A stretch of DNA of 64,000 nt from Meandrina meandrites (Eukaryota; Cnidaria; Anthozoa; Scleractinia; Meandrinidae): positions 56,448,350 through 56,512,349 of the forward strand of contig OY855903.1 in NCBI GenBank assembly GCA_963693305.1. The letters are read 5' to 3'. Positions 1 through 12,100 of the stretch are shown here, piece after piece. Position 1 is the stretch's first letter; every line of letters starts with the position of its first letter. The translations under genes and the position numbers were made by a program. The notes below the pieces were generated by a model. The model was not told where the DNA came from, did no database searches, and was given only the letters and a program-made list of their open reading frames with translations.

Positions 1-1893
1 AGGAAAAGAGCAAAGGGCAAAATAATGGGGGCCAGGTCTACTCGCCTAAAAGAGAAATTACAAGCTCAGTACAGCAAGCTCAATGCCAAAGTTAAGCGGT
101 CAGCTAGGGCAGACAAAAGAAGATTTGTTGAGAACCTCGCAACAGAAGCAGAGGCTGCTGCGCAGAAACAGGAGCAAGGCACAGTTTACAGAATTACCAA
201 GCAAATCTGTGGAGGTCAGCGGAGAGGGAAGGCACCTATCTGCAGCAAGCAAGGGGCATTGCTAACAACTGAGAAGGAACAGGAAGAGCGATGGGCGGAA
301 CACTTTCAGGAAGTACTTAACAAGGAGGTCCCGGAGGAGCCAGCTGCTGCTCAGGATGCCGAGGAAGACCTTGACATTAGCATTGAACCACCCACTAAAG
401 AAGAGATCGTGGAAGCCATTAGAGATCTTAAGAATGGTAAAGCACCTGGGCAGGACCAGCTTAATGCTGAGCTCTTTAAATGTCATCCAGAGCTTGCAGC
501 AGAGATATTACTCGCACTCTTTGCTAAGGTGTGGAATGGTGAGGGGATACCAAGTGACTGGAGCAATGGGGTCATCATACCAATTCCTAAGAAAGGCACA
601 CTGTCTGACTGTAATAATTGGCGGGGTATCACTCTTTTATCCCTACCTAGTAAAATCTTCTGTAAGGTTATTGTGAAACGTCTTTCTTTGGCGGTCAATG
701 AAGTGCTGCGACAGGAACAAGCCGGTTTTAGAAAAGGCCGAGGGTGCACAGAACACATTTTCTCCTTGAGAAACATCATTGAACAGTGTCATGAATGGCA
801 GAGAGGATTGTACATCAATTTTATCGATTTCCAGAAGGCTTTTGATAGCGTGCACAGGGAGAGTCTATGGAGTATCCTCAGGGCGTATGGCATACCTGCA
901 CACATTGTCCAAGTGATAAAGCAATTCTACACTGACTTTTGTTGCTCGGTTGGAGGCTCTGACCTGAGCTTCCATGTCAAATCGGGTGTTCGACAAGGAT
1001 GCGTTATGTCAGCGCTACTGTTTAACATTGTCATCGATTGGGTGCTATCTCGAGCTACTGAAGACAGAAGGAGAGGAATACGCTGGACGCTGTCAACTGT
1101 TCTGGAGGATCTGGATTATGCCGATGACATTGCTTTGCTATCCCATTCTTTTAGTGACATGCAGGAGAAAACTGACCGGCTTGACATTCTCTCGGCAGGT
1201 AGGGCTTAAGATCAGCCCTCAGAAGACGAAAGTATTGCCTGTCAACATCTCAGCACCATTGCCCATCAAAGTGGGACAGCTAGACCTTGAAACGACCCAA
1301 CAATTCACCTATTTGGGTAGTACAGTCTGCAGTGATGGGGGGGCTGACATCGACATCCGACAGAGGATTGGTAAAGCTAGAGGGGCCTTTGCAAAATTGC
1401 GACCCGTGTGGAGAAGCAGAAACTACAGCAGAAGAACGAAGATTAAGATCTACCAAGCTTGTGTACTCTCTGTACTACTCTACGGATCTGAATGCTGGAG
1501 AATGACTGTGCATGACTTGAGAAAGCTGCAAAGCTTTCACACATCTTGTCTCCGAAAAATCTTGCACATCTTTTGGCCAAAAAAGATCTCCAACAATGAA
1601 CTCTTTAAATTGACAGAACAGGAGGACATGAGTATTGTTCTTACACGGAAACGATGGAGTTGGGTTGGCCATGTGCTCCGCAGAGAAACTACCAGCATTT
1701 CTAAAGTTGCTCTCAGATGGACACCAGAGGGTAAAAGAAAAAGAGGCCGTCCAAAATCCAGCTGGAGAAGAACTGCAGAAGCAGAACTTCAGGCTCTAAA
1801 GCAAGCTTCACGGCTTGCAAAGGACCGACAGGAATGGAGGCAAATTGTTGATGCCCTATGCGCCACTAGGCGTTTAAAGGACTGATGATGATG
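1..1893 (+). mobile_element. Non-LTR retrotransposon, 3' part with reverse transcriptase (RTE-like), frameshifted
   Basis: The reading frame is already open at base 1 and runs to a stop at 1209; it resumes in another frame from about 1185 to the stop at 1885. The first part carries the reverse transcriptase blocks: a GKAPGQDQ-type block near 440, the GWRG-like 'NNWRGITLL' block, 'QAGFRKGRGCTEH', 'FIDFQKAFDSVHR', 'GVRQGC' and the catalytic YADD near 1120. The second part holds the thumb and C-terminal region, ending in a GRPKSSWRR-type motif common in these elements. The join at about 1180-1200 needs a one- or two-base frameshift, so the copy cannot make an intact protein. A short TGATGATGATG run follows the stop, as in 3' tails of RTE-like elements. 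The 5' part, expected to encode an AP endonuclease, lies outside the window. The exact clade is an inference. Confidence 0.9.
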
Positions 1894-4800
1894 CGCATGC
1901 GCTTTAGACTCTATGTAGTGGAAAAAAGCTGTTAGCAATCCCAAGGGAATGGTTCGGGATCGATAATCGTCAGGTGTAATTGTGCTTAAACAATAGCCCG
2001 CCTCATTGCGGGCTTGGTGCGGTGATCGTAATCCAATCAGGAAGCAAGGATGTTGTTAACGAAGCAATGGTCGAACGGAGCTCGAGCACGACACGCACTT
2101 GTGAAAGAAATTGTCATGTATGTAATTGGAATAAATGTTTTACAGTGCAAAATAATATGAATCCTCGTTTTCAAGTGTGAAGCCACTGAAAATGTTCTCT
2201 TTCCAGCTGCATGTTTTTTTTATAATCCGTGGGAAACGCAACGTGAAATCGACATCTTTTGATGAAAAGATTCCGAAAGTGACATTTGTGTTCATAAACA
2301 AAAAATAACTTTGAAAAAAAATGGAAAATTAAATAAAATTGTAGTCAGCAATTGATTGTTCAATTCAACTGAAGCAGGATTTCATTGACAGAATGCAACT
2401 TTCATTAAAAAGAGTTTTTTTCACAATTCAAGATTCAATCTGGAGCTTGAAAACAAGACAGCGTAATCAAATTACATTTCGCGGGAAATTTGCATAAATA
2501 TTGAAACTTGCCAAAAAGTAGTTAAGGCAGAATGAAAACTCGCTTTCATAGTTATTGAATTCCGATCTATTGACTATTTGGAAGCTGTTCTCAGTCATGA
2601 AAACGAAACTCTTTCATTCAACTGCTTGTAGTGTTTAATAGACGTGAAAGTATTTCGCTTAATTAAATTACATTCTGCACGCAATGTTTTCTTTGCTCTC
2701 CTGTGTCGAAACGTTAAAAGGTAATTGAAATCTTTGTTGAGCAGTATTGCATAAATTGCAAAGGAATTGAAAAAAAATATATTTTGGCTTATTTTGATGT
2801 GATTTAGGATATTTAGAATACTAAATAAGCGGCTGTATCTTGTCTATCTATGGGGTGGACCATTATTTTTTTGGAAGCAGGGGGATGAAAATTTTTTCAA
2901 GACAAACAATTTTCTTTCTGTATCGTTGTCTGTGAAAATATTTTTTCCGGTGTCATCATCCTGCAGACAATTTTTTTCATGCCTGCAAAAAATTTAGTTG
3001 GGCTTTTTTTGCTTTTGCAAACAAATTTTTCAGGATTCCCCCCCCCCCCCCCCCCCCCTCCCCCTCTAAATCTGTACGATCTTCCTATGGTCTACAACGC
3101 ACTAATCTTTTAACATGAATAAATATATATAAATATATATACTTAAGAGTACAAATATTATCGACTTGTTCTGAACCACTCTTACTACCAAACCTCTGCT
3201 ACACCTCTTGCTCTATGCCGTAAATACCGAAACTACTTCAACTTATTTCAACCGCAATAACAATCCATGACGCATTAGACTCATGTACCCACTGGGTACT
3301 ATTTTTGTTATTTGCTGTTGTTGTTTCGAAAGAAACATGGGACTTTGGGTAAGCTTATAATGGTTTCACCTTGCCCAGTCTACCTGAGCCAGGCAAGGAA
3401 GAAATCAATTTTCTTTGCACCCTTCCTTTCATTAATCATTGCAGAAAAAATGTCAGATTATTATAATAATGTTTAAAAATGTTTTTGACCTTAAAGCTGA
3501 AATTTTGTAATCTGTTCATTTCAAAACATTACATCACAGAAATCTATGTTTGGTTTTCTTGTAGAGCAAGTTGTCAACAAAAACTAAGCCGGAGTTAATT
3601 TACATCAAATTTACAGCTACTACTTGGCTAATTCCCATATGAGTTTAAAAAACTTGGGTCTTGACAAAGTGCGAGCCAACAAGTCATGAGAGCCATTCCA
3701 CTAAATATAAATAGCACATTGGTTAGCCTAAATAGCTCACTGGTTAGCCTACGCAGTACTCCACTTAGCCTGAGTATAGTTAGGTGAGTTGGCTTGAGGT
3801 AAGGCTATTTATTGGAGTTAGGAATTTCTGGCTTGTATGGCACTTATGTGTCATGAAACATGCGAGCCATGCGAGCCATTCCAGTTAGCCTACGTAAGAC
3901 TCCGGTTAGCCTACATAGTACTCTGGTTAGCCTTTAAAGCACTTTGGTTGCCAACCGGTACATTATGTTGCTTGCAGTTAGCTTTATATTGAGATTAGGG
4001 TTTTGTGGCTTGCTTAAGTTTCAGGCCTCACGAACTTTTACATTGCTACTTTAAAATGCTATCCAACAACTGAAAATACATGCCTTAAAAAAATGGCAAA
4101 CAGATTTTCTATAAATCTACAAATATCTGATCAAAAAGCAGATCTTAAATGCCTCAAGTAATGAATGTGTGTAGAGAGAAGGAAGAGAATTGCTAGAATT
4201 GGCTGTCGCATAACTATATGTCAAACTAAGAGATCAATAACTGCCGGAACTTGTTATAATCAATAGTTTAACTCAACAGTAAACCAGAATGTCCTCAGTT
4301 CTGAATTCTGTAAATCCTGTCAAGACATTAGGCATTCTATTAGTCCCAAAAATTACCTATAGACCACAAAATGCAAATGAAACGTAAACCTATGTCTACC
4401 AATACAATAAGACATCATGGGAAGAACAAATTTTAAGTTAAGAAATGGTCTCATTTATTAAAGATGCCGAAAGAGGCATTCCAAAACGTGAGTAGCACTG
4501 TTTAATTGAAGTCTAGATTAGCTACCAGGTTGACTGCAAGTAGTCTCTAGTCTAACTTAAAAAAAAAAACAATCAGAGATCACACTGAGCTGAAATGTTT
4601 CTTCCAATTTCAAAGGTATCACATCAAAGGTGTTACAGTAATTTCAAATTTCCCTGACGTAATTTTTCTTTGCAACCTGAAATGGTCACTTGATCAATAT
4701 TTTGAGAAACATTTCCTCACGTATCAATAATGAAAGGACGCGATTCTTATTAATTTGAAGTACAGCAGCTTAAAATTCAGATGACAAATATAAATAACAA

Positions 4801-6177
4801 TTACATGCGTCGACGAAATGACTGCCATTTAATACTATCACCTTGTTCTCACTATCTGTTTTTTTTTTTACCGCCGAGCTCGGCTTCAATTCCAGTAAGC
4901 TAAGTTGATAAACATGATAAACGTCGAAGAAATAAGCTTACACCAGTCTAAAAAATAAAATCATTGTACAATGAGAAACGCTTACCTCAGGTTCCTGTTA
5001 GTTTCTGTTGCCCACGTTTTCGCACGTTTCTACTCATTTCATATTCTTCTTTATCGGGAATACAAATAAAGGAGGTATACCCTACGTTTGGGAACTCGTT
5101 GTGATCACATCAAGAAGGAAAAACATCGGCAAAACTAGCCTATAATATAACTCAAAATCGCTCCACTAGATTCCCTTTTCTTGTCGCCATCGTCGCCATT
5201 TTGAAAATGCTCTTATCATGAGCCCGCAATACGGACCACGGGGAATCCGCTGGGGAGCCCCTTAGCAGGGGGGAGGAGGAGGGGCAGCTTCTTTACTTCT
5301 CCCCAGGCCCACTCCTTTCGTCTGAAAGAAATTAAATCCATCCTCACCAAAAGCAATTAAAATGAGAAGAAACTGACGGCGCCATCATAACCAGCAAGCC
5401 TTTGGCAAAATTTTATTTTATTCCTACTACAAATGGTCGTTGAGTAGGAAGCCAACAAACTTTTCAATTGTATTATTTACTGCCGTACTTTTAGGAAAAA
5501 GTAATAATGGCCATTTTTAAAAAAACTTTTTAAAAAGCTACAACTTCGCTTAAAAAGATCCTAATAGAGAGATTCTAGTAAAGTTTTCAAGCGAATTTAA
5601 AACTGTGAAGTGTTCTGGTCACGTGACCGATGACGTCATAAAAATGAAAGTGATAAAAATGTACTTAACATACAATTATCTACCAACATGTAATTTGTTG
5701 TTTTCTCACATTTAACGCAACGCCAGATACGCACTTGTACCCAGACTCCCACTTTTTGAAAATTGTATTTATATTTTGTTCGGTATCCGGGCAGTCCGAA
5801 ATGCCTCACACCAATGTGCTTCAAACTGCAGTGACTGCTTTTTCAGTTACACAATATTTTCGTCACAGTGAGCAAAAAGGAACTTCTGAGCAAAGTCACG
5901 TGACTAATGACGTCATCGCCCTACGTCTTATACAAGAAGTAGTTAATGTTCAGAGTTATTCCTATACGACGTAGTACTCCTGCTGGCTTCAAACTGACCA
6001 AGTTATTTGGCATTGACGATTTTTCAGTTGCAAAGGATTTTGGGAAGGTTGTTATAATTATATAATGTTTTTATAATTATTGTATTGTTGTTGTAATTAT
6101 CATATTTATTGTCATTATTACTATTATTACTGTTGTTGTTTCTTACCACCCTTATGTACGTACGTATTCGTACACAG
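1894..6177. other. Non-coding stretch, mostly presumed intron upstream of the membrane-protein exons
   Basis: No convincing exon is seen. The stretch holds a poly-C tract near 3040-3065, a degenerate minisatellite at 3710-3960, AT-rich sequence, and two copies of a CACGTGAC plus TGACGTCA pair (about 5619-5639 and 5898-5916). Small ORFs here are AT-rich and have no recognisable domain. Because the exon at 6178 begins mid-codon, at least part of this must be intron of the downstream gene. Confidence 0.5.
3710..3960. repeat. Degenerate tandem repeat built on a TTAGCCT core
   Basis: The heptamer TTAGCCT recurs about seven times with roughly 21-24 bases between copies, usually as 'GGTTAGCCTACATAGTACTC' or variants. 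Copies lie around 3722-3775 and 3885-3935, separated by a diverged block. It is a minisatellite with no coding potential. Confidence 0.6.
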
Positions 6178-9100
6178 GAGGATTCTACCAGGACGAAATG
6201 GGAGAAGTTGAATGGAAAACGTGTACCAATGGTACTTACGTCTCGGAGGAACGTCATCCTGGGAAAAGAGCAACTGATTGTTGGGCATGTCCATATGGTA
6301 GGTACTGTGGAATCTTTGCCCCCCTGTACTGGTCAACGACAAAGACTGTAGCCAGTAGTTCTGTAGAAAGAACGATCAACATGGATCTGGATTGGAAAGT
6401 GGGAGTTTTTGAATAGGGAAAACGTGACTTAGCTGAATGCCTAGATTGAGCTTAGACATTAGATGATACACTAGCTTCCTTTCTCTTAATAGGCCATTTC
6501 CGAGTTCCCTTTGCCTCTGTTTGAAACCGAGTCTACGTGCGAAACCATTCATAAAAATGTGTTCCACCTTCACGTCCATTTTCATGCAAATCAAAGTCAT
6601 TTCCATTTCCATGGTTTTGCACATAGACTCGTTTTAAAACTGAGGCCAGGGGCAACTCGGTTTTCAGAGGAGTGCGGTTTTCAGCTAAATAAATTTTAAA
6701 TCCCTTGTCTTCATCTAGAAGCACAACAAACATTCAATGCAGTACTTTTAATATACCACACGCTACACATTAAGTACTTGAAATAGAGACCAAAGATCTC
6801 TTCGAGATTCGACTATTTTGCATGGAGTATGCGAAGGGGAAAAGATGATAATATTGAAAGCGATTTGCGATGCATTAACCCATTGTCTCTCAGTCCCGAA
6901 GGCTTTTATTAACGCGCACCCCACCCCCAAAAAATTCCTGGCTCTTTCACGGAATTTAACACAAACGTGCGAGTGGAAGAAATAAACCATATGCGTACTA
7001 AATTCAGACAAATAATTCGTTTCTAGACACGCTGAAAGACCAATTTATGATTTAAAATGCTTATCAACTTTGATAAATTGATCCTAAACCAAACTTGAAG
7101 ACGGTGGAAAACAATTCTTCACCTCCACGCGTCATTTCAACAACTCCCAAAAACACGAACTCTTTGAATATAACTAGCTCAAAACGCTCTGGTAAAAGGT
7201 AGGTTTTTATTCTGTACAACTGTCACTGACAGTTTAACAACTAGTGGTAATATCTTGCAGAAAAGCGGTAATCGGGGATAATAAACGTATTTGCGAATCA
7301 TGAACATGGTGCCGTGAGAACAAAACCGCTTGCAAAACTACTGAATTCCTTCCACAAAATTAACACTCATATTGCTTTTTATGCTTTCCATCAATATAAC
7401 TAATAATAAAAATACTTGTTTGTATTTTCTAAAGTACTGCCAGTAATAAATCTTTACATATAAACAACGCAACGGTAACTCGTTCGCAAGAAATACGTAT
7501 CAGATGTCACCATGTGCTTTTCAAACCAATTCGCTTCAAAAGCCTAAAATTCCAAACGTAAACTGGACAAATGAAAGAAGTTTTATTGTAGATTAATTCT
7601 CATTTCAAGATGTAGCTACTAATGTATTCAAAAGCTTCAAAATTCTGCACATTTTTGAAGCCGTGAGATCCTGAATTATTCACGCTAAAGCGTAAGTTTA
7701 ATTTTAGCCCGACGGCTTTTTGCAGTCAATTTTTCACTCAGTGGCTTTACCGATCCTTATAAAAATTTCATTCAAGTTCCAAGCAATATTATACATTACC
7801 ATTTTCCTTACTGAAGTCTTAAGAAAGCTGCATTAAGTCGTGATCAAGTCCGTGAATTGTAGTCAAAAACATGCATGTCACAAGGTCTTTTTATCCGCGT
7901 AATGAAAGATACATTTCTCACCGGAACAGTTCTAGCACATTGTACTCCATGATTTTCCATTTTAAATCCACTTCAAAATTGATCTGTGTTTCTTCATTTC
8001 ATTTTAAACTTTGAAAAGGAATTCTCCGTGCTCAAAATACAAAAAAAAGATAATAACAGTTTGTAAATACGTGCCGCGACGCGCCAATCTTCTTCTACAT
8101 TTGGTTACCGAGAAAGATTGCGTGACGAGCTATAAATACTTCTTTCAATGAAGACGACAAACAATAGACTTGTAACAATAGAAGATAGCATTGGCCAATA
8201 TCCTCTGACAATGAAGATTCGCAGCAGCTTTTAAGCCTGTTAAAACCATGCGATTCAATCGATGAATAGCAGAGATCTTTGAAAAATACCTACCTGTAGA
8301 TTGCAAAGGCTAGACAGGCTAAATGACGAGCGACGCGTGAAAATAACACTTCGGGATCGAGAAGTGCTGACGCATTCCTATCCAGTGACGTTTTTATCGC
8401 CCACAGCGAAAAGTATTCCATTGACAAATTAAAACAGTCCCTTGAGAGTTTGCAAAAATGAGGGTCAGTGAGTGCCAAGGATCCTAACTAATATTTCTAT
8501 TTTGCTTGAAACAAGCAAAATAGTCGAAAAAATTAATAGATACATACTAACATAAAAAGTAACATTTTCAATAGGTTCGCCCTTTTTGTCATTAATGAGC
8601 TGAATGTAAAATGGCAAAAACGAAACAGTTAATGAAATTTTTTCAATCTCGTTTGAATACAAGCATCAAGATTTTCGCGCTTCCGGCTGGAACGTAATGC
8701 ATCCTGGGATATGTTGGGAGAAAAAGTGAGCACCACTTCAACAAGAACTCAAGAATCAAACAAACAAAACACGTAATTTACTGGGGAAAACTGCGGCTAT
8801 GTTTCCAGAAACCTAGAAAAATATCAAAAACTGCAAGGATCTAGCGCCTAAAGGACATTTGAAGATTGTATTTATGGAAGTTGACCTCAACAATAAGTAA
8901 TTATAATATTCCCGGACGTAACATGTCGATCAAAGTCGATCATCGAAAACGTAGTTGATAACTCGATAGTACTTGATATTTGTTGATAATCGTCAATCGA
9001 CAAGTTTAATTTGTCGATAAAAATCGATAATCACAAGATTTTCAACTGATTATCGATTTTATCGACAAAAAAGCAGACACATTAAATTTTTTCAATCGAC

Positions 9101-12100
9101 CATGAAATTCAAGTAAGTGTGCGCGGCAACTGACGTCTTGCCTCCCGCCATATATCGCTTTTTGTATTTCCGATCAAATCATCACAAGGAATTGTGTGAT
9201 CGACTTTAATCGATTTCCGATATTTGAATTCGATCGACAATGATCGAATTTTATCGACTATCGAAATTATCGACATGTTACGTCCTGAATATTCGCGATG
9301 TTATTAAAATTCAGTGATTGTAGTGCGAACTTCTGCAATTTGCTCACGCGGATAATCGCTTCCAGAAGTTTTGTAGCAAGATACTATAGTGCCCGTTGAA
9401 TGATGAACAGCATCAGTTTGACGAATGAAGAGCTAGCCGTTTCACCTCGGACTTCGGTGTGTGAGGCTCCAAATGAATTTTAGAATGGCTCTGTTATGTG
9501 TTTGACGAGTTTGCCGATTAATTAAAATTGTGATTGTGAGAATATTAACTATTTCCGCATAAAATAAATGCTTCTCAAACTATCGATACTATCACTTTAG
9601 TGAATTGAAAATCGTGTCTTTTAACCGAATATCTCATATACCAGGGTCAAAACGAATTTAGATCTGGCATTGTTGTGATTTTAATTTCCTTAGAAATAAG
9701 TTTAAATGTGTGCCAAAATATCAAAAGCTGTAAGGTTTGTTTCAAGTTCCCTTGTAGAGTTTTTAGCAAAAGTAACTGACATAAAATATAAAAAAGATAA
9801 ACGTAATCAGTTCAGCTTTCTTTTATTAGAACAGTTGCAGTATTTCGATCGCTGAAAACCAATTTCGCATTCTTCCAGTTCTCCCGACAATTCATCGGGT
9901 CTGCCAGTTCTTTTTATGGTTTTGTTTGACACTGGTATCCCTCTAGCCTTCAGATGACCTTTAGGCGTTAGATCCTTACAGCTTTTGATATTTTTCTGGT
10001 TTTCTGGAAACCCAGCCGTAATTTTCCTCAGTAAATTCTTTGTTTTGTTTGTTTGATTCCTGACTTCATGTTGAGGTGGTGCTCACTTTTTGACCCAACA
10101 TATCCCAAGATGCATTACGTTCCAACCGGAAGCGCGAAACTCTAGATTCTTGTATACTAAAAAAAATGGTTTTCAGTGTCTTTTATGGGTTCCTCTTCGT
10201 ATACACCCCTTTTTAGACTGTATAGTTAGCAAAACAAGTTTAATTGGTCCCCTAGTGATGGTTTATGAACTTTCCAACCCACCATGGTTTATGAACTTTC
10301 TACACTCCGAGAATCAGTTCACTTATGTAAGGTTCAAATAAACGCCGGTATCTTGATGGAGTGTTTATTTACAGCCAGACCTTAGACAGCAGAAGTATTA
10401 GCTTCTGTAAACGTGGGCACGCGCAGATGACTGTAGGGTCACGTCTTCAGATTTAGCCATATGTATATATACGAAAAATTGTCGGTGAAAGCTATTGAAA
10501 ATCAGTCTACATTTTTTATCCGACATACATTCACGCACTCATTCCAGATTATTTTTATTGTCCCCTACACAGGTACTAGATCTAATTACACTGCTGGTTA
10601 CCGTGCATGTAGATGCCTCCATGGGTTTTACCGGTTGGATCGTTTTGGCCCCTGCTCAGCATGTCCAGCTTACGGCATCAACTGCCTCAACGATACAGCA
10701 ATACTGGCACCGAACTATTATTGGAACTGGACCGAACAAAGTAGTAAATTGTTCTACAAGCAGTTTGTGGATAACATAAACACGATTGGCCCTACATACA
10801 ACAAAACATTCTCTAAATTTACCGGTTCACTGCCGAAGCCACTAAAATGTCCGCGTGTTGCCTCCTGCATGGGTGGAATTGACTCAGAATGTAATGAAGG
10901 GTACCTAGGGATTTTATGTGCTACTTGCACTAGTGACCATTATCTCCGATTCAATACTTGTTTGAAATGTCCAAGTATGACTATCACTGTCATTTCTTCC
11001 CTTGGGGTAATTGTTATTTTTGTTGTGGTGTTTATGATGGTTCTGTGGGGAGACTCAAAGGCCGCAGAGGACAGTCGTACCATCGCAGACGTCATCATGT
11101 CGTGCTTCAAGATTGTGATTGGATTTTATCAAGTTGTTACAGGCGTTTTCTCGTCATTGGTGAGGGTTCACTGGCCGGTAGCTTTGATCTCCATGGAAAA
11201 ATATCTCCACTTCTTTGAAGGAAACATTTTCCAATTTGCTCCATTGAGTTGCATACATCCTCGATTGCGACTAGACCAATTCCAGAAATTCGTAATGGTG
11301 ATTTCTCTGAATGCCTTAGTTGTTTTCCTTATTCTTGTGTATCAACTTCTTAAAAGACGCTACATCAAGGGAAGACTTGATTGTCCAAACAGTGAAAAAT
11401 TACAGGCAATGTCTCTGTTAAAGAAATCATGCTATCGGAACATTTTCATTTTTCTACTTGCTTCATACCCGATAACAAGTAACACAATTATTCGCATTCT
11501 ACCTCTACCTGGCTCATGTGTCGAAATCTGTTCTACAGAGGACAGTAATACATGTACTTCCCTCCTAAGGGCTGACTATTCCATCAAGTGTTTCTCACCT
11601 CGTCACAAATTGTACTGGCCCATCGCCGCTGTGTTCGCTTTTTACCCTGTTGGATTTCCTCTTGTGATGTTGTTTCTCATTTACAAATTCCGTGACTCGA
11701 GTTCTGGTGAAAACATTTCCTTTGGTTTGAGAGTGTTCTTTGAAAACTACAAGGAAAAGTTTTGGTTTTGGGAGATAATAGAAATGTACCGTAAGCTGAT
11801 ATTAACTTCGTTAATCTTGTTCTTTGGATCTGACAACCTCTCCCAAAATGGCTTTACTGTGGTGATGGTGAGTACGTTTGGAGTGGTCTACACCCTGCTC
11901 CGTCCAATAAAAGGCAAGTTTGAAGATACACTTCAAATCTTGGTGCTCTGGATCATCTTCTTTGATGTCTGCCTGGGTGCAATGTACGCCAACTATGATT
12001 TCAGTGAAAGTCATAAAGTGAACGACTTCATCACTATCAACGTTCTCTTTGTGTTTCTTAACAGCTCGGTGTTGTTGGTTGCTTTAGGTAAGCTACGCTA

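Larger units (their letters stand above)
6298..10572 (+). other. Intron of the membrane-protein gene, hosting inverted-repeat transposons
   Basis: The intron runs from the GTAGGT donor to a polypyrimidine-rich ACAG acceptor. The part 6298-8650 is AT-rich with no recognised element or exon. The part 8655-10160 is a long inverted-repeat structure described separately. Confidence 0.6.
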
